Shown: positions 1 through 9,568 of the stretch, piece by piece
How the letters are laid out: every line of letters starts with the position of its first letter
Position numbering within the stretch: the first letter of the stretch is position 1
Origin: Huiozyma naganishii CBS 8797
Lineage: Eukaryota > Ascomycota > Saccharomycetes > Saccharomycetales > Saccharomycetaceae
Reading direction: 5' to 3'
Length of the DNA stretch: 64,000 nucleotides
Assembly: GCF_000348985.1 (NCBI RefSeq)
Contig: NC_035923.1
Coordinates: forward strand, 806,001 to 870,000
Notes under the pieces: generated by a model
What the model saw: only the letters and a program-made list of their open reading frames with translations
Database searches by the model: none
What the model was told of the DNA's origin: nothing
Program-made: the position numbers and the translations under genes

Positions 1-211
1 ACATCTGATCTCAAAAGAGCTGTTCTTTGACTTGAATTGCGTGTGCCATAAGGATCGACTATCAATTCGGGTGGATACCGTGCGGTCTTGTATCATAACC
101 CATTGAATTTTTCCTATTACTACTTTTTTAGAGTGTGCTTGTCGTGAGGATCTCTTTTGAATTCGTCGTGCCACTCTGCGTATAGTCCTTTTTAGTATAT
201 ATTAAATCAGG
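1..211 (+). promoter_or_regulatory. RPO31 upstream region (partial)
   Basis: This stretch lies between the window edge and the RPO31 start codon. I see no coding potential, no tRNA boxes and no clear PAC (GCGATGAG) element here. The upstream neighbour is not visible, so the promoter may be incomplete. Confidence 0.4.
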
Positions 212-3200
212 ATGAAGGAAGTGGTAGTTGGTGAGACGCAAAAGAAGATCAGCGGTATTGAGTTCAGTGCTTTAAATGCTGCTGATATTGTTGCGCAGTC
301 TGAAGTTGAGATCACAACTCGTGACTTGTTCGATCTGGAAAAGGGAAGAGAACAGAAGACCGGGGGTGCATTGGATCGCAGGATGGGTGTTTCCTCGTCA
401 TCCCAAGAATGTATGACCTGTCATGGGAATTTGGCTTCCTGTCATGGTCATTTCGGCCATATCAAATTGGCATTGCCCGTGTTCCATGTCGGGTACTTCA
501 AGTCCACCATCCAGATTCTTCAATGTATCTGTAAAGACTGTTCCGCTGTTCTACTGTCGGATAAAGATAGAAGAGACTTTTTGAAGGAGTTGCGTCGACC
601 CGGTATTGATAATTTGAGGAAGATGAGCATCTTGAAAAAAGTTATAGACCAGTGTAAAAAACAGAGAAGATGTTTGAAGTGTGGTGGCCTTAACGGTGTG
701 GTTAAAAAGGCAGCAGCTGGTGCGGGGACTGCGTCACTGAAAATCATCCACGACACTTTCCGTTGGGTTGGGAAAAAAATGGTACCAGAGAAAGATAGAT
801 GGATTGGTGAATGGAATGAGATCTTGACCCACCATCCAGAATTAGAAAGGTTTGTCAAACGGTGTTCTGACGATTTGAACCCGCTGAAGACACTAACTCT
901 ATTTAAACAGCTGAAGTCTGAAGACTGTGAACTGCTGGGTATCAATTCTACCGTTAGATCAGGTCGCCCAGAAACGTATATCTGGAGGTACCTTCCAGCA
1001 CCACCGGTGTGTATAAGACCATCTGTTACGATGCAAGACTCACCAGCTTCCAATGAAGATGACTTGACGGTAAAACTAACCGAAATTGTTTGGACGTCTT
1101 CCCTTATCAAAGCAGGTTTGGCAAAGGGTATATCCATTAACAACATGATGGAACATTGGGATTACTTGCAACTTACCGTGGCAATGTACATAAATTCCGA
1201 TTCCGTCAACCCAGCTATGTTACCAGGGGCATCGAGCGGTGGTGGTAAAGTAAAGCCCATAAGAGGGTTTTGTCAACGTTTGAAAGGTAAACAAGGTAGA
1301 TTTAGAGGTAATTTGTCAGGGAAGCGGGTTGACTTTTCGGGTAGAACCGTTATCTCTCCAGATCCGAACTTATCAATTGATGAGGTTGCAGTACCGCAAC
1401 TCGTTGCCAAAGTATTAACCTTCCCGGAAAAGGTAACAAGATACAACAAACGAAAACTGCAACAACTTATCATCAATGGTCCCACAGTTCATCCAGGTGC
1501 AAACTATCTTTTGAAGAAAAATGAGGAGGCCAGACGTAACCTACGTTATGGTGATAAATTAAAGCTAGCCAAAAATCTGCAGTACGGTGACGTTGTAGAA
1601 AGACACCTGGAGGACGGTGACGTCGTATTGTTCAACCGTCAACCATCGTTGCATAGATTATCCATTCTTTCCCATTATGCTAAAATTCGCCCTTGGAGAA
1701 CATTCCGTTTGAACGAATGTGTCTGTACACCATATAATGCAGATTTCGATGGTGACGAAATGAATTTGCACGTTCCTCAAACAGAAGAAGCAAGAGCAGA
1801 GGCCATCAACCTGATGGGTGTTAAGAACAATTTGTTGACTCCAAAATCTGGTGAACCTATTATTGCGGCCACCCAAGATTTCATCACTGGGTCATATCTG
1901 ATTTCCCATAAGGACTCCTTTTTCGATTTGGGTTCGTTGACCCAGTTGTTATCGATGATGTCTGACGCCAAACTTCAGTTTGACATACCTCCGCCAGCCA
2001 TTATGAAACCTTACTATCTATGGACTGGTAAACAAGTTTTTTCTTTGCTGATTAGACCTAATAAGAAATCGCCCGTCGTTATCAACTTGGATGCTAAAAA
2101 TAAGGTTTATATTCCGCCAAAGGATAAGTCCTTTCCAAACGAAATGTCTATAAACGACGGTTTTGTTATTATTAGAGGGTCAGAAATACTGAGCGGTGTC
2201 ATGGACAAGTCCGTGCTCGGTGATGGTAAAAAGCATTCTGTTTTCTATACAATTCTAAGAGATTATGGGCCACAGGAGGCAGCTAATACGATGAACCGAA
2301 TGGCTAAGTTATGTGCTCGTTATTTAGGGAATAGAGGTTTTTCCATCGGTATCAGCGATGTTACTCCTAGTAGTGACTTAAGGGATAAAAAGGAAGAGAT
2401 GGTCAGGTTTGCATATGCCAAATGTGACGAGCTGATTGATATGTTTAAAAATGGCAAACTTGAAACCCAACCAGGTTGTAATGAGGAACAAACGCTGGAA
2501 GCCAAAATTGGTGGTTTGCTTTCCAAGGTCAGAGAAGAAGTCGGTGACGTCTGTATTAACGAATTGGATAACCTGAATGCACCTTTGATTATGGCTACTT
2601 GTGGGTCGAAAGGTTCTACATTGAATGTTTCCCAAATGGTGGCAGTTGTCGGTCAACAAATTATTTCCGGTAACCGTGTTCCAGATGGTTTCCAAGATCG
2701 TTCGCTACCTCATTTCCAGAAAAACTCCAAAACTCCACAATCTAAGGGTTTCGTGAGAAATTCTTTCTTTTCAGGTTTAACACCACCCGAGTTCTTGTTT
2801 CATGCTATCTCGGGGCGTGAAGGTTTGGTGGATACCGCTGTTAAGACTGCCGAAACAGGTTATATGTCTCGTAGATTGATGAAGTCATTAGAGGATTTGT
2901 CTTGTCAGTACGATGATACCGTCAGAACTTCAGCTAATGGTATTGTGCAATTTACTTATGGTGGTGATGGTTTAGACCCCCTTGATATGGAAGGAAATGC
3001 CAAACCGGTCAATTTCATAAGATCCTGGGATCATGCATGCAACATCACATTCAACAAAAATGAAACTGGGCTCCTCCCATATGAAATCGTACGTGAGACG
3101 GATAATGTCCTAAAACCGCTGGAAGAAAAGCTGATCAGATATGATAATCTGGGAGCGGTTGTACCAAAAGAGCTTATTGATGATGAAAGATACGCTGATC

Positions 3201-4579
3201 GTCATGATGCTGAAAGGGCGTTTTACAAATCTTTGAGGATGTACATGCAGGAAAAGGCTGCAAGGTTGGCTCAAATCAGAAATACAAGAGGGTTGTTAGA
3301 AATGACCCAAAATGGTGGTGACACCTCAATGGAAGTTGTTTCTTCGGAACTGCAGGCTTCTGTTGACCAAGTGTATAAAATCACGAAGAAGAACGTGAAC
3401 GCTTTCTTAACCATTGCTTTGCATAAGTATCATAGGGCAAAGGTGGAACCTGGTACTGCAGTGGGTGCTATTGGTGCACAGTCCATTGGTGAACCCGGGA
3501 CTCAAATGACGTTGAAAACTTTCCATTTTGCCGGTGTTGCCTCGATGAATGTTACCCTCGGTGTGCCTCGTATCAAGGAAATTATTAACGCTTCAAAAGT
3601 TATATCCACGCCTATCATCAATGCTGTCCTAGTGAATGAAGGAGATGAGAGAGCTGCTAGAGTTGTCAAGGGTAGAATTGAGAAGACTTTATTGTCCGAC
3701 CTCGCATTTTACATACAGGATGTTTACAGGGGCAACATGTCTTATCTAGAGATAAGGGTAGATTTGGCAACTATTGAGAAACTACAGCTGGAATTGACCA
3801 TGGAAGATATTGCGGTTGCTCTTTCAAGGGCTCCAAAACTGAAAATTCAGACAACTGACATTCACATCCTAGGTAAGGATAAAATCCATGTCAACGTTTA
3901 CCCTGAAGGGATGAAGGCAAAATCGATATCTACATCCGCTAAAGAGCCAAGTGAAAATGAGGTTTTCTATAAGATGCAAACCTTACGTCGTTCTTTGCCC
4001 GATGTCGTGGTTAAAGGGTTGCCTGATATTTCGAGAGCAGTTATTAATATTCGTGACGATGGCAAAAGAGAACTGCTTGTTGAAGGATATGGGCTGCGTG
4101 AGGTCATGTGTACTGACGGTGTTATTGGTTCGAAAACGATAACGAACCATGTGTTGGAGGTCAACTCAGTACTTGGTATTGAGGCAGCAAGAGCTAGTAT
4201 CGTCGGTGAAATCGACTACACCATGAGTAATCACGGTATGAGCGTGGATCCTCGTCATATTCAATTGTTAGGTGATGTCATGACGTATAAGGGTGAGGTA
4301 TTGGGTATTACACGGTTTGGTTTGAGCAAAATGAGAGATTCTGTTTTACAATTGGCCTCTTTCGAGAAGACTACGGATCATTTGTTTGATGCCGCTTTCT
4401 ATATGAAGAAGGACGCTGTAGAAGGTGTTTCGGAATGTATTATTCTGGGCCAAACAATGTCGGTGGGTACTGGTTCTTTCAAGGTTGTGAAATACAACGA
4501 TGTTTCGGAGCGCGACTTGAAAGTGAGACCAACTCTCTTTGAGAGTCTAGCATCCGAAACCGCTATCAAGGCGAACTAG
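212..4579 (+). CDS. RPO31: RNA polymerase III largest subunit (C160)
   Basis: This is the catalytic beta-prime-like subunit of nuclear RNA polymerase III, which makes tRNA, 5S rRNA and U6. The 1455-residue product is nearly the same length as S. cerevisiae Rpo31 (1460) and starts with the same MKEVVV residues. An N-terminal zinc site is seen near residues 67-80 (CxxC then CxGHFGH), with further paired cysteines near 107-110 and 154-157. The universal magnesium-binding motif NADFDGDE lies near residue 509. The trigger loop (GEPGTQMTLKTFHFAG) lies near 1093. The C-terminal jaw and clamp regions are present to the last residues (IKAN). In S. cerevisiae RPO31 is on chromosome XV, so its position beside APE4 marks a synteny difference. 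No frame breaks are seen. Confidence 0.98.
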   Translation: MKEVVVGETQKKISGIEFSALNAADIVAQSEVEITTRDLFDLEKGREQKTGGALDRRMGVSSSSQECMTCHGNLASCHGHFGHIKLALPVFHVGYFKSTIQILQCICKDCSAVLLSDKDRRDFLKELRRPGIDNLRKMSILKKVIDQCKKQRRCLKCGGLNGVVKKAAAGAGTASLKIIHDTFRWVGKKMVPEKDRWIGEWNEILTHHPELERFVKRCSDDLNPLKTLTLFKQLKSEDCELLGINSTVRSGRPETYIWRYLPAPPVCIRPSVTMQDSPASNEDDLTVKLTEIVWTSSLIKAGLAKGISINNMMEHWDYLQLTVAMYINSDSVNPAMLPGASSGGGKVKPIRGFCQRLKGKQGRFRGNLSGKRVDFSGRTVISPDPNLSIDEVAVPQLVAKVLTFPEKVTRYNKRKLQQLIINGPTVHPGANYLLKKNEEARRNLRYGDKLKLAKNLQYGDVVERHLEDGDVVLFNRQPSLHRLSILSHYAKIRPWRTFRLNECVCTPYNADFDGDEMNLHVPQTEEARAEAINLMGVKNNLLTPKSGEPIIAATQDFITGSYLISHKDSFFDLGSLTQLLSMMSDAKLQFDIPPPAIMKPYYLWTGKQVFSLLIRPNKKSPVVINLDAKNKVYIPPKDKSFPNEMSINDGFVIIRGSEILSGVMDKSVLGDGKKHSVFYTILRDYGPQEAANTMNRMAKLCARYLGNRGFSIGISDVTPSSDLRDKKEEMVRFAYAKCDELIDMFKNGKLETQPGCNEEQTLEAKIGGLLSKVREEVGDVCINELDNLNAPLIMATCGSKGSTLNVSQMVAVVGQQIISGNRVPDGFQDRSLPHFQKNSKTPQSKGFVRNSFFSGLTPPEFLFHAISGREGLVDTAVKTAETGYMSRRLMKSLEDLSCQYDDTVRTSANGIVQFTYGGDGLDPLDMEGNAKPVNFIRSWDHACNITFNKNETGLLPYEIVRETDNVLKPLEEKLIRYDNLGAVVPKELIDDERYADRHDAERAFYKSLRMYMQEKAARLAQIRNTRGLLEMTQNGGDTSMEVVSSELQASVDQVYKITKKNVNAFLTIALHKYHRAKVEPGTAVGAIGAQSIGEPGTQMTLKTFHFAGVASMNVTLGVPRIKEIINASKVISTPIINAVLVNEGDERAARVVKGRIEKTLLSDLAFYIQDVYRGNMSYLEIRVDLATIEKLQLELTMEDIAVALSRAPKLKIQTTDIHILGKDKIHVNVYPEGMKAKSISTSAKEPSENEVFYKMQTLRRSLPDVVVKGLPDISRAVINIRDDGKRELLVEGYGLREVMCTDGVIGSKTITNHVLEVNSVLGIEAARASIVGEIDYTMSNHGMSVDPRHIQLLGDVMTYKGEVLGITRFGLSKMRDSVLQLASFEKTTDHLFDAAFYMKKDAVEGVSECIILGQTMSVGTGSFKVVKYNDVSERDLKVRPTLFESLASETAIKAN

Positions 4580-4800
4580 TTTCATTAAAAAAACTATAAA
4601 CAGCATATAAATTTTTCATCTTTGTAAGATAAACTGACATTACAACATTTCTTGCCCGAGGGTGACTATATTCAAGAATAGCTTCGATCTCCGGATTGTT
4701 ATCGAAGAAATTTATTTGAATAATGTGGTACTTATAGTGGTCGGCACGTAGATTAGAGTTTCAAAGACGCAAATCGCACTATACGACAAAAAAAGTTTTT

Positions 4801-4807
4801 AAAAAAA
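4801..4807 (-). terminator. Pol III terminator of tRNA-Lys
   Basis: A run of seven T on the minus strand begins a few bases after the tRNA 3' end, and a second T7 follows further on. This is the usual oligo-T stop signal of RNA polymerase III. Confidence 0.8.
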
Positions 4808-4810
4808 GAA

Positions 4811-4882
4811 GCCCTGTAGGGGGCTCGAACCCCTAACCTTGTGATTAAGAGTCACACGCGCTACCGATTGCGCCAACAAGGC
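4811..4882 (-). tRNA. tK(CUU): tRNA-Lys (anticodon CUU)
   Basis: The minus strand gives a 72-nt cloverleaf. The seven-pair acceptor stem is GCCTTGT with ACAGGGC, including one T-G pair. The A box reads TGGCGCAATCGG and the B box GGTTCGAGCCC. The anticodon loop CTCTTAA places CTT at the anticodon, so it reads AAG lysine codons. The sequence is nearly identical to S. cerevisiae tK(CUU). There is no intron and no encoded CCA. It lies between RPO31 and APE4. Confidence 0.97.
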
Positions 4883-5258
4883 TTAACTTGTTGATATTGA
4901 AAAGTTTATAGTATATTTATATAGGAAATACGCTGTCACGAGATATTTTGCTTTTATCAAACTTGAACGTAACGATATGCTGAAACAAAATTTAGCATAC
5001 CTAAATTGGCATTTATAGATAGTAATTTATCTACCCATTAGGAAAAAAAATATTGCTTCTTTGTAGAGGCCACATAACAACAAAAAATGTATTGGGACGA
5101 TTTTTAACTAGGAGTCATAAAACAACTTGTTCCAAAGGTTACCTGTCTGACTGGCTAACGACAAAACTACTGGGAAAGGTGATGTTGAAGTGAATTAGAT
5201 CATACTTACATTGTAAATAAATAGATAAATCGCGGACGTGTTTTAGTACTTGAGTAAA
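4883..5258. other. Intergenic, tRNA-Lys upstream / APE4 3' side
   Basis: AT-rich DNA between the 5' flank of tRNA-Lys and the end of APE4. I see no ORF, RNA gene or LTR here. Confidence 0.4.
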
Positions 5259-6725
5259 CTATACCTCTATTTTGCTTTCTAATAAAGAATAATCCTCGAA
5301 AAATGCTTGAAACAATTTAATCTGATAAGCAAGGTCCGCAGCACCTCCAGTCTCTCTGATTGAATGCATGCTTAATATTGGGTTGCCCAAGTCTAATGTT
5401 CTGATACCTGTTTTGGAGGCCAAAATTGGGCCGATGGTGGAGCCACAGGGCGAGTTATTTGCCACAACAAACAGTTGCAATGGAACTTGGACTTTGTCAG
5501 CCAATTTTTTCAAAAGAACGATACCTGGAGAGTTCGTCATATAACGCTGGTTAGCGTTAATTTTTATCACAGGACCGCTTCCAATCATTGGTTTGTGTTG
5601 GGACTCATATTTCCCAGCATAATTTGGATGGACTGCATGTGCAACGTCAGAGGACAAAAAGAACGATTTTGCGGATGTCTCCAGATTCATCGATTTGGTT
5701 AATGGTTCGTCTTTGTCCTTTTCATTACCTCTCAACAGGGCCAATCTTTCCAAAATATTTGGCAAGAAATTAGAGTCTGCACCTTGTGCGGAGGACGATC
5801 CGATTTCCTCATGGTCAAAACAAGCAAAAAGTCTAATACCAGTCTCACTCTCAATTCCTGTATCTGCAGCAAGAGTCATGGCATGCATCGAGGTGAAACA
5901 GGAAGTTAAGTTATCCAACCTCCCGGAAAAAACGAATTCCTCTGATAACCCGCCTAGACAAGCCTCGTTATGGTCGTACAGGATGAGTTCGAAATCTTCG
6001 ATCTCCTTTGTGGACTTGATATCTAGTTCCTTTGCAATCAAGTTCAAAAGTTCCTCATGATGTCTTTCAATTGTTTCTTTGATGGAACTGAAATAGTCTT
6101 TGCGCACCGAATCAGCTGTCTCCGTCGCGTTGGTTTCCTTAACCAGGCCAGCGACAGGTAACAATTGACTTTCCTTGTTGAACTCGAATTTCTGGTTTAC
6201 GTCTATATCCAAGTGTATCGCCAAAGTGGGGATCTTCAATAAAGGTTTATTGATATCGACCAACTTTGCGACTGTCTTACCGGTTTCCGGGTCACTGACC
6301 ATCACCCTCCCTGCAACGGCCAAATCCTTATCAAACCACGAGTGCCAAATACCACCCCCATAACACTCCACGCCGACTTGCAGATATCCCTCAGCGGTTC
6401 TCTTCGAGATTGGCTTGATCCGCAACGTTGGAGAATCCGTATGCCCCCCCACTATAGCAATTGGGTTCCCAGGAGCCCACATGCCACCGACCACAAACCC
6501 AATAATGGACGAATTGTTCCTAGTAACAAAGTACTTCCCACATTTCAACACTTTGCCGTTCCAAGAGTCACGTTCGCTTAATTCCTGGAACCCGTTATCC
6601 AAAAGATGACACTTGATGTTGTGCGTTGCATGGTAGGGGGTGTGACTCGCATTAAGAAACTTGACAAATTCTTGAGGGTAATTCGTTGCAGTGGATGACA
6701 TCTTGCGTAGATGTAATCTCAGCAT
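5259..6725 (-). CDS. APE4: Aspartyl aminopeptidase (M18 family)
   Basis: This cytosolic zinc aminopeptidase removes N-terminal Asp or Glu; in S. cerevisiae it also reaches the vacuole by the Cvt pathway. M18 signatures are clear: a metal-ligand GGHTDSP motif near residue 95, GRLDNL in the middle, DHEEIGSSSAQGA, then SSDVAHAVHPNY and GSTIGPI. I chose the ATG at 6725 (product begins MLRLHLRKMSS, 488 aa) because it aligns with the S. cerevisiae start (490 aa). An in-frame ATG at 6758 would add 11 residues. It is the YHR113W ortholog and starts the chromosome VIII-like block. The frame is intact. Confidence 0.96.
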   Translation of the reverse strand: MLRLHLRKMSSTATNYPQEFVKFLNASHTPYHATHNIKCHLLDNGFQELSERDSWNGKVLKCGKYFVTRNNSSIIGFVVGGMWAPGNPIAIVGGHTDSPTLRIKPISKRTAEGYLQVGVECYGGGIWHSWFDKDLAVAGRVMVSDPETGKTVAKLVDINKPLLKIPTLAIHLDIDVNQKFEFNKESQLLPVAGLVKETNATETADSVRKDYFSSIKETIERHHEELLNLIAKELDIKSTKEIEDFELILYDHNEACLGGLSEEFVFSGRLDNLTSCFTSMHAMTLAADTGIESETGIRLFACFDHEEIGSSSAQGADSNFLPNILERLALLRGNEKDKDEPLTKSMNLETSAKSFFLSSDVAHAVHPNYAGKYESQHKPMIGSGPVIKINANQRYMTNSPGIVLLKKLADKVQVPLQLFVVANNSPCGSTIGPILASKTGIRTLDLGNPILSMHSIRETGGAADLAYQIKLFQAFFEDYSLLESKIEV

Positions 6726-6956
6726 GCAATCCGTGCTTTTTCTTGTACGGGATTTCATACAACTGCAACTTTGTTATCAAACAGTGCAACTTTTCGAATT
6801 TGGCTGCGATTTTAAATTATTCGTTAAAGATTCCTCAATCGATTGACGTCGCTGTGTTGTGATATTTGACACGAGCGAATACATTCGTTTCTTGTTATAC
6901 AACTGTGAATATAAAAATTGAGGTTATTCCCTATTGCGCGGGACAAATGGACTATA

Positions 6957-7589
6957 CTACCTTCTGCTTGACGAAAAATTCTTCAAGTAGCGGAGTTGGA
7001 ACGCGCATGCTCCTGCTAGTGCTATGCATTGGACCACGGACCAGAACATTATCTTGCTGTTGGCCGATTCACTCTGGTTTCTGAAAATGGCCTCTTTCTT
7101 CCTGATAACTTCCTGCTCGGTGCGGATATTGTACAGTCTCTGTGTCAGCTGGTCAATCCTGCCCTTCAACGAGGTGACACCCTCCTTTCTCTTCGAGTCC
7201 AGGTACCGTATATGGCTGATTTCAAAATCGATGTAGATTCTCAACTTGGCCTTTGTATCCTTGTAGTGAGGGCGAATGCAGACTCTGTGCTCGCCCGTCT
7301 CCAAAGTGGTGAACGTGAAATCACCAGTGAACGAGTTCTTCTGATTGAAGACGCGGTGGTCGTTGTCGAACGTCTCATCGATAGTGATGCTGAGACTGAC
7401 GTCCGGGTTCTCCTCGTAGATCCCGTACTGCCCCTCTACAGTCACATCCAGATCCCCGATCAGCAGGTTCCCAGATGCCAGATTCTCGTAGAAGCACTTG
7501 ACTTCATTCGGTTTCAAGTAGAAGTGCGTGCACTGAACGTACTGAAACACCCCGAAAAGGGCAACCATACAATTCAAAATCGACACCAT
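6957..7589 (-). CDS. ERP5: p24 family cargo receptor of ER-Golgi vesicles
   Basis: This is an emp24/gp25L/p24 protein of COPII and COPI vesicles. The order is a signal peptide (MVSILNCMVALFGVFQ), a GOLD domain with two cysteines (CFYENL, RVCIRPHY), a coiled-coil stretch (LKGRIDQLTQRL) and one C-terminal membrane segment followed by a short basic tail. I chose the ATG at 7589 (210 aa) so the signal peptide is N-terminal. An in-frame ATG at 7652 would put 21 polar residues before it and is less likely. Sequence similarity and position next to CTM1 point to YHR110W. UBA4 and YHR112C, which lie between ERP5 and APE4 in S. cerevisiae, are missing here. Confidence 0.93.
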   Translation of the reverse strand: MVSILNCMVALFGVFQYVQCTHFYLKPNEVKCFYENLASGNLLIGDLDVTVEGQYGIYEENPDVSLSITIDETFDNDHRVFNQKNSFTGDFTFTTLETGEHRVCIRPHYKDTKAKLRIYIDFEISHIRYLDSKRKEGVTSLKGRIDQLTQRLYNIRTEQEVIRKKEAIFRNQSESANSKIMFWSVVQCIALAGACAFQLRYLKNFSSSRR

Positions 7590-7782
7590 CGCACTGTGTA
7601 ATACCGGTGTACCAATCCCCTCGGTCGTGTTCCCCTCTTTGCTTTTTAACATGTAGTTACGCGTTCTCAGTCGCTGCTCCTCTGCTTCTATTTACAAATA
7701 TATATTTTGGTGACCACGACGATGACCACTACAACTCAATGGCTCAATGTCCTCGGGACTCTCTTGCCGCTTTGTGTAAGGT

Positions 7783-8107
7783 TTATGCCAGATGGATGAG
7801 TGGCGGCAGCAACGGCGGACCGTCCTCGTAGCGTTCTTTTGAGATTATATCTCCCGCATCCCTGGACAGCACCTCTTTCATGACTTGTAATTCGGTGCGC
7901 ACCAGGTCTTTGAAAGTGTAGGAGTCGCTGTGTTCTTGCTCAATTGCTTGTAACTGTTTCACTCTGTAGCGCAGAAACTCCTTGATGAGGTTGATCAGTT
8001 TGCCAATTGAATCTGCCTCTTCGATGACCCTGTGAGTCTAGGTCGTTAAGATCGAACGCACGATGGTCCCGATGCTGAGCTGACCCTCCGAGGGTGTGTC
8101 TTCTCTA
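7783..8107 (-). pseudogene. CTM1: Displaced C-terminal remnant of CTM1
   Basis: Just past the CTM1 stop codon (8105-8107), the reading frame shifted by one base keeps coding for a plausible C-terminal helical region. It reads TTREDTPSEGQLSIG, meets one in-frame TAG at 8038-8040, then continues THRVIEEADSIGKL and LRYRVKQLQAIEQEH to a stop at 7783-7785. The family's C-terminal substrate-binding domain is helical, so this looks like the former end of CTM1, lost by a one-base frame change plus a nonsense codon (possibly CAG to TAG). It is too short and broken to be a separate gene. Confidence 0.7.
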
Positions 8108-9181
8108 GTAGTGAACAAAGTCGGAGGTCGTATCGTCAATGGTGGACAGTCCCACCTCTTCGTAAACAAGCTTGCTCCCCAGCGTGAACCAGAGGTTTAG
8201 GGCCACCAGATTTGCAGGGGACAGACACCACCCCTCCGTGTTCCGCACCGCTTGGAAGCTCAAATTTATGTGGAACCACTTACAGAACCTGTACATGTCC
8301 CTGTGGTTGAGTAGCAGCCAGTCTCTATCGATGGTGAAGTTGAAGTGTGTTGCCGCCTGCGGCACAAACCCGTAAGTCAGCACGAAGTCGAGCACTTCTA
8401 CGGTGTCGTTGTACGAGATAAGCACCTCCGTTGGTTCAGCTACCATCGGGTCCAACTTCAACACGACATCTGCAGCGTCTGCGTCGAACCGGGCGTTCGG
8501 CTCCGCACTGTGGTTCGCGTAGTCCAGCAGGGGCACTAACGTCGTGTTTAGAGTGTAGTCACCGTGCTCGTCCTGCTCCGGTATTTCAAGACACCTGGAC
8601 ATAACCGCCGCGGCGATCTGTCTGACTGAAGGTTCTAATGGCCCCGCTGGACGTGAGAACAACCGGCAAAGTTGGCACACTAGCGAGTCGTACACTTGAA
8701 AGCGGGAGTGGAACCTATACCGTTTCGCGAAACACAGCGGGTGTACCACCGGGTTGTCCACGGTTGTCGCCAAAAGCACCTCGTTAAGGTACCGAGACAA
8801 CCGTAGTGGGATCTCTAACCCGTCCCGCTCGCCCACGCACAGAGTGACGAAATGGAAGGTGAGAATCACCGTCTCAGTAAGTAATCCTTGCAAATGCTCC
8901 GCTGCACTGAAACTTGACCAGCAGTCCTTTGAGAACCGCTGGAACAGGGCAAGGGACACCCCACCCCCGTGGACATACTCTGCCTCGGTCCCAATCATCG
9001 CGTCGACACTATGAATATCAAAAGTACTGCCCCGGGGGATCCTCAGAATCACCTTATCTGGCCCTCGCGAGCAACCATCACCCTCCGCGAACAACCCGAG
9101 CCCAGCAGCGCCGGAAGACCTGCGCACCGTCACCCGATCCGCCAGTGACGCGGACGTCTCCCGCCACCAATTGACCACCAT
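8105..9181 (-). CDS. CTM1: SET-domain cytochrome c lysine methyltransferase, C-terminally truncated
   Basis: Ctm1 trimethylates a lysine of cytochrome c. The product starts at the ATG at 9181 (MVVNWWRETS) and has 358 residues. It is of the Rubisco-LSMT-like SET type: GLGLFAEG near the N-terminus, then the AdoMet/catalytic signatures DYANHSAEPNARF and LISYNDTVEVLDFVLTYGF. The S. cerevisiae protein is much longer (about 585 aa). The frame stops soon after the SET region, and the missing C-terminal part is found in another frame downstream. Position between ERP5 and CDC12 supports YHR109W. Either the gene is recently inactivated or the sequence has errors here. GC content is noticeably higher than in most of the window. 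Confidence 0.8.
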   Translation of the reverse strand: MVVNWWRETSASLADRVTVRRSSGAAGLGLFAEGDGCSRGPDKVILRIPRGSTFDIHSVDAMIGTEAEYVHGGGVSLALFQRFSKDCWSSFSAAEHLQGLLTETVILTFHFVTLCVGERDGLEIPLRLSRYLNEVLLATTVDNPVVHPLCFAKRYRFHSRFQVYDSLVCQLCRLFSRPAGPLEPSVRQIAAAVMSRCLEIPEQDEHGDYTLNTTLVPLLDYANHSAEPNARFDADAADVVLKLDPMVAEPTEVLISYNDTVEVLDFVLTYGFVPQAATHFNFTIDRDWLLLNHRDMYRFCKWFHINLSFQAVRNTEGWCLSPANLVALNLWFTLGSKLVYEEVGLSTIDDTTSDFVHY

Positions 9182-9568
9182 CGCCCAAGTCAAAAGCGCA
9201 AAAAAAGATCCCAGTCAATTGTCGACCCTACTAGACGATCTCAACGGTCGCAGCATCAACGAGTCCCTGCAACATCAACAACAGCATCAACAGCGTCGTC
9301 GTCGTCGTCGTCGTCACGAAGTCATCGCCGTCAAAAATGACTTCGAATTTGATGTTTTCTCGAGAAGTTGCTGATCTCGAGAAGTTGTTGATGTTGACGT
9401 TGATGTTCGTGTCTGAAGGCTGATTTCGGGCCGATTGGGAGACTACTGCGTTGCCTGACACATTCTAGGTGTTATCTTTGTGAGTGGGTGTTTGATTGTG
9501 TGCTTGTGAGACAAGAAACAGGAGAGATAGAGCAACGGTACAGAGTTTTAGAGAAGTATTGATCGAGA
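9182..9568. promoter_or_regulatory. CTM1/CDC12 divergent intergenic region with simple repeats
   Basis: This 387-bp divergent promoter holds a CGT trinucleotide run of about seven units (9294-9315), preceded by CAA/CATCAA repeats. A 17-bp direct duplication (TCTCGAGAAGTTGCTGA type, one mismatch) spans 9358-9391. A 76-codon minus-strand ORF through the repeats is probably not a gene. S. cerevisiae has GGA2 in this interval; it is absent here. Confidence 0.5.

Noticed and set aside
6726..6758. Upstream in-frame ATG of APE4 (11 extra residues)
   Set aside because: The ATG at 6725 aligns with the S. cerevisiae start (MFRIQLRTMSS versus MLRLHLRKMSS). The longer form remains possible.
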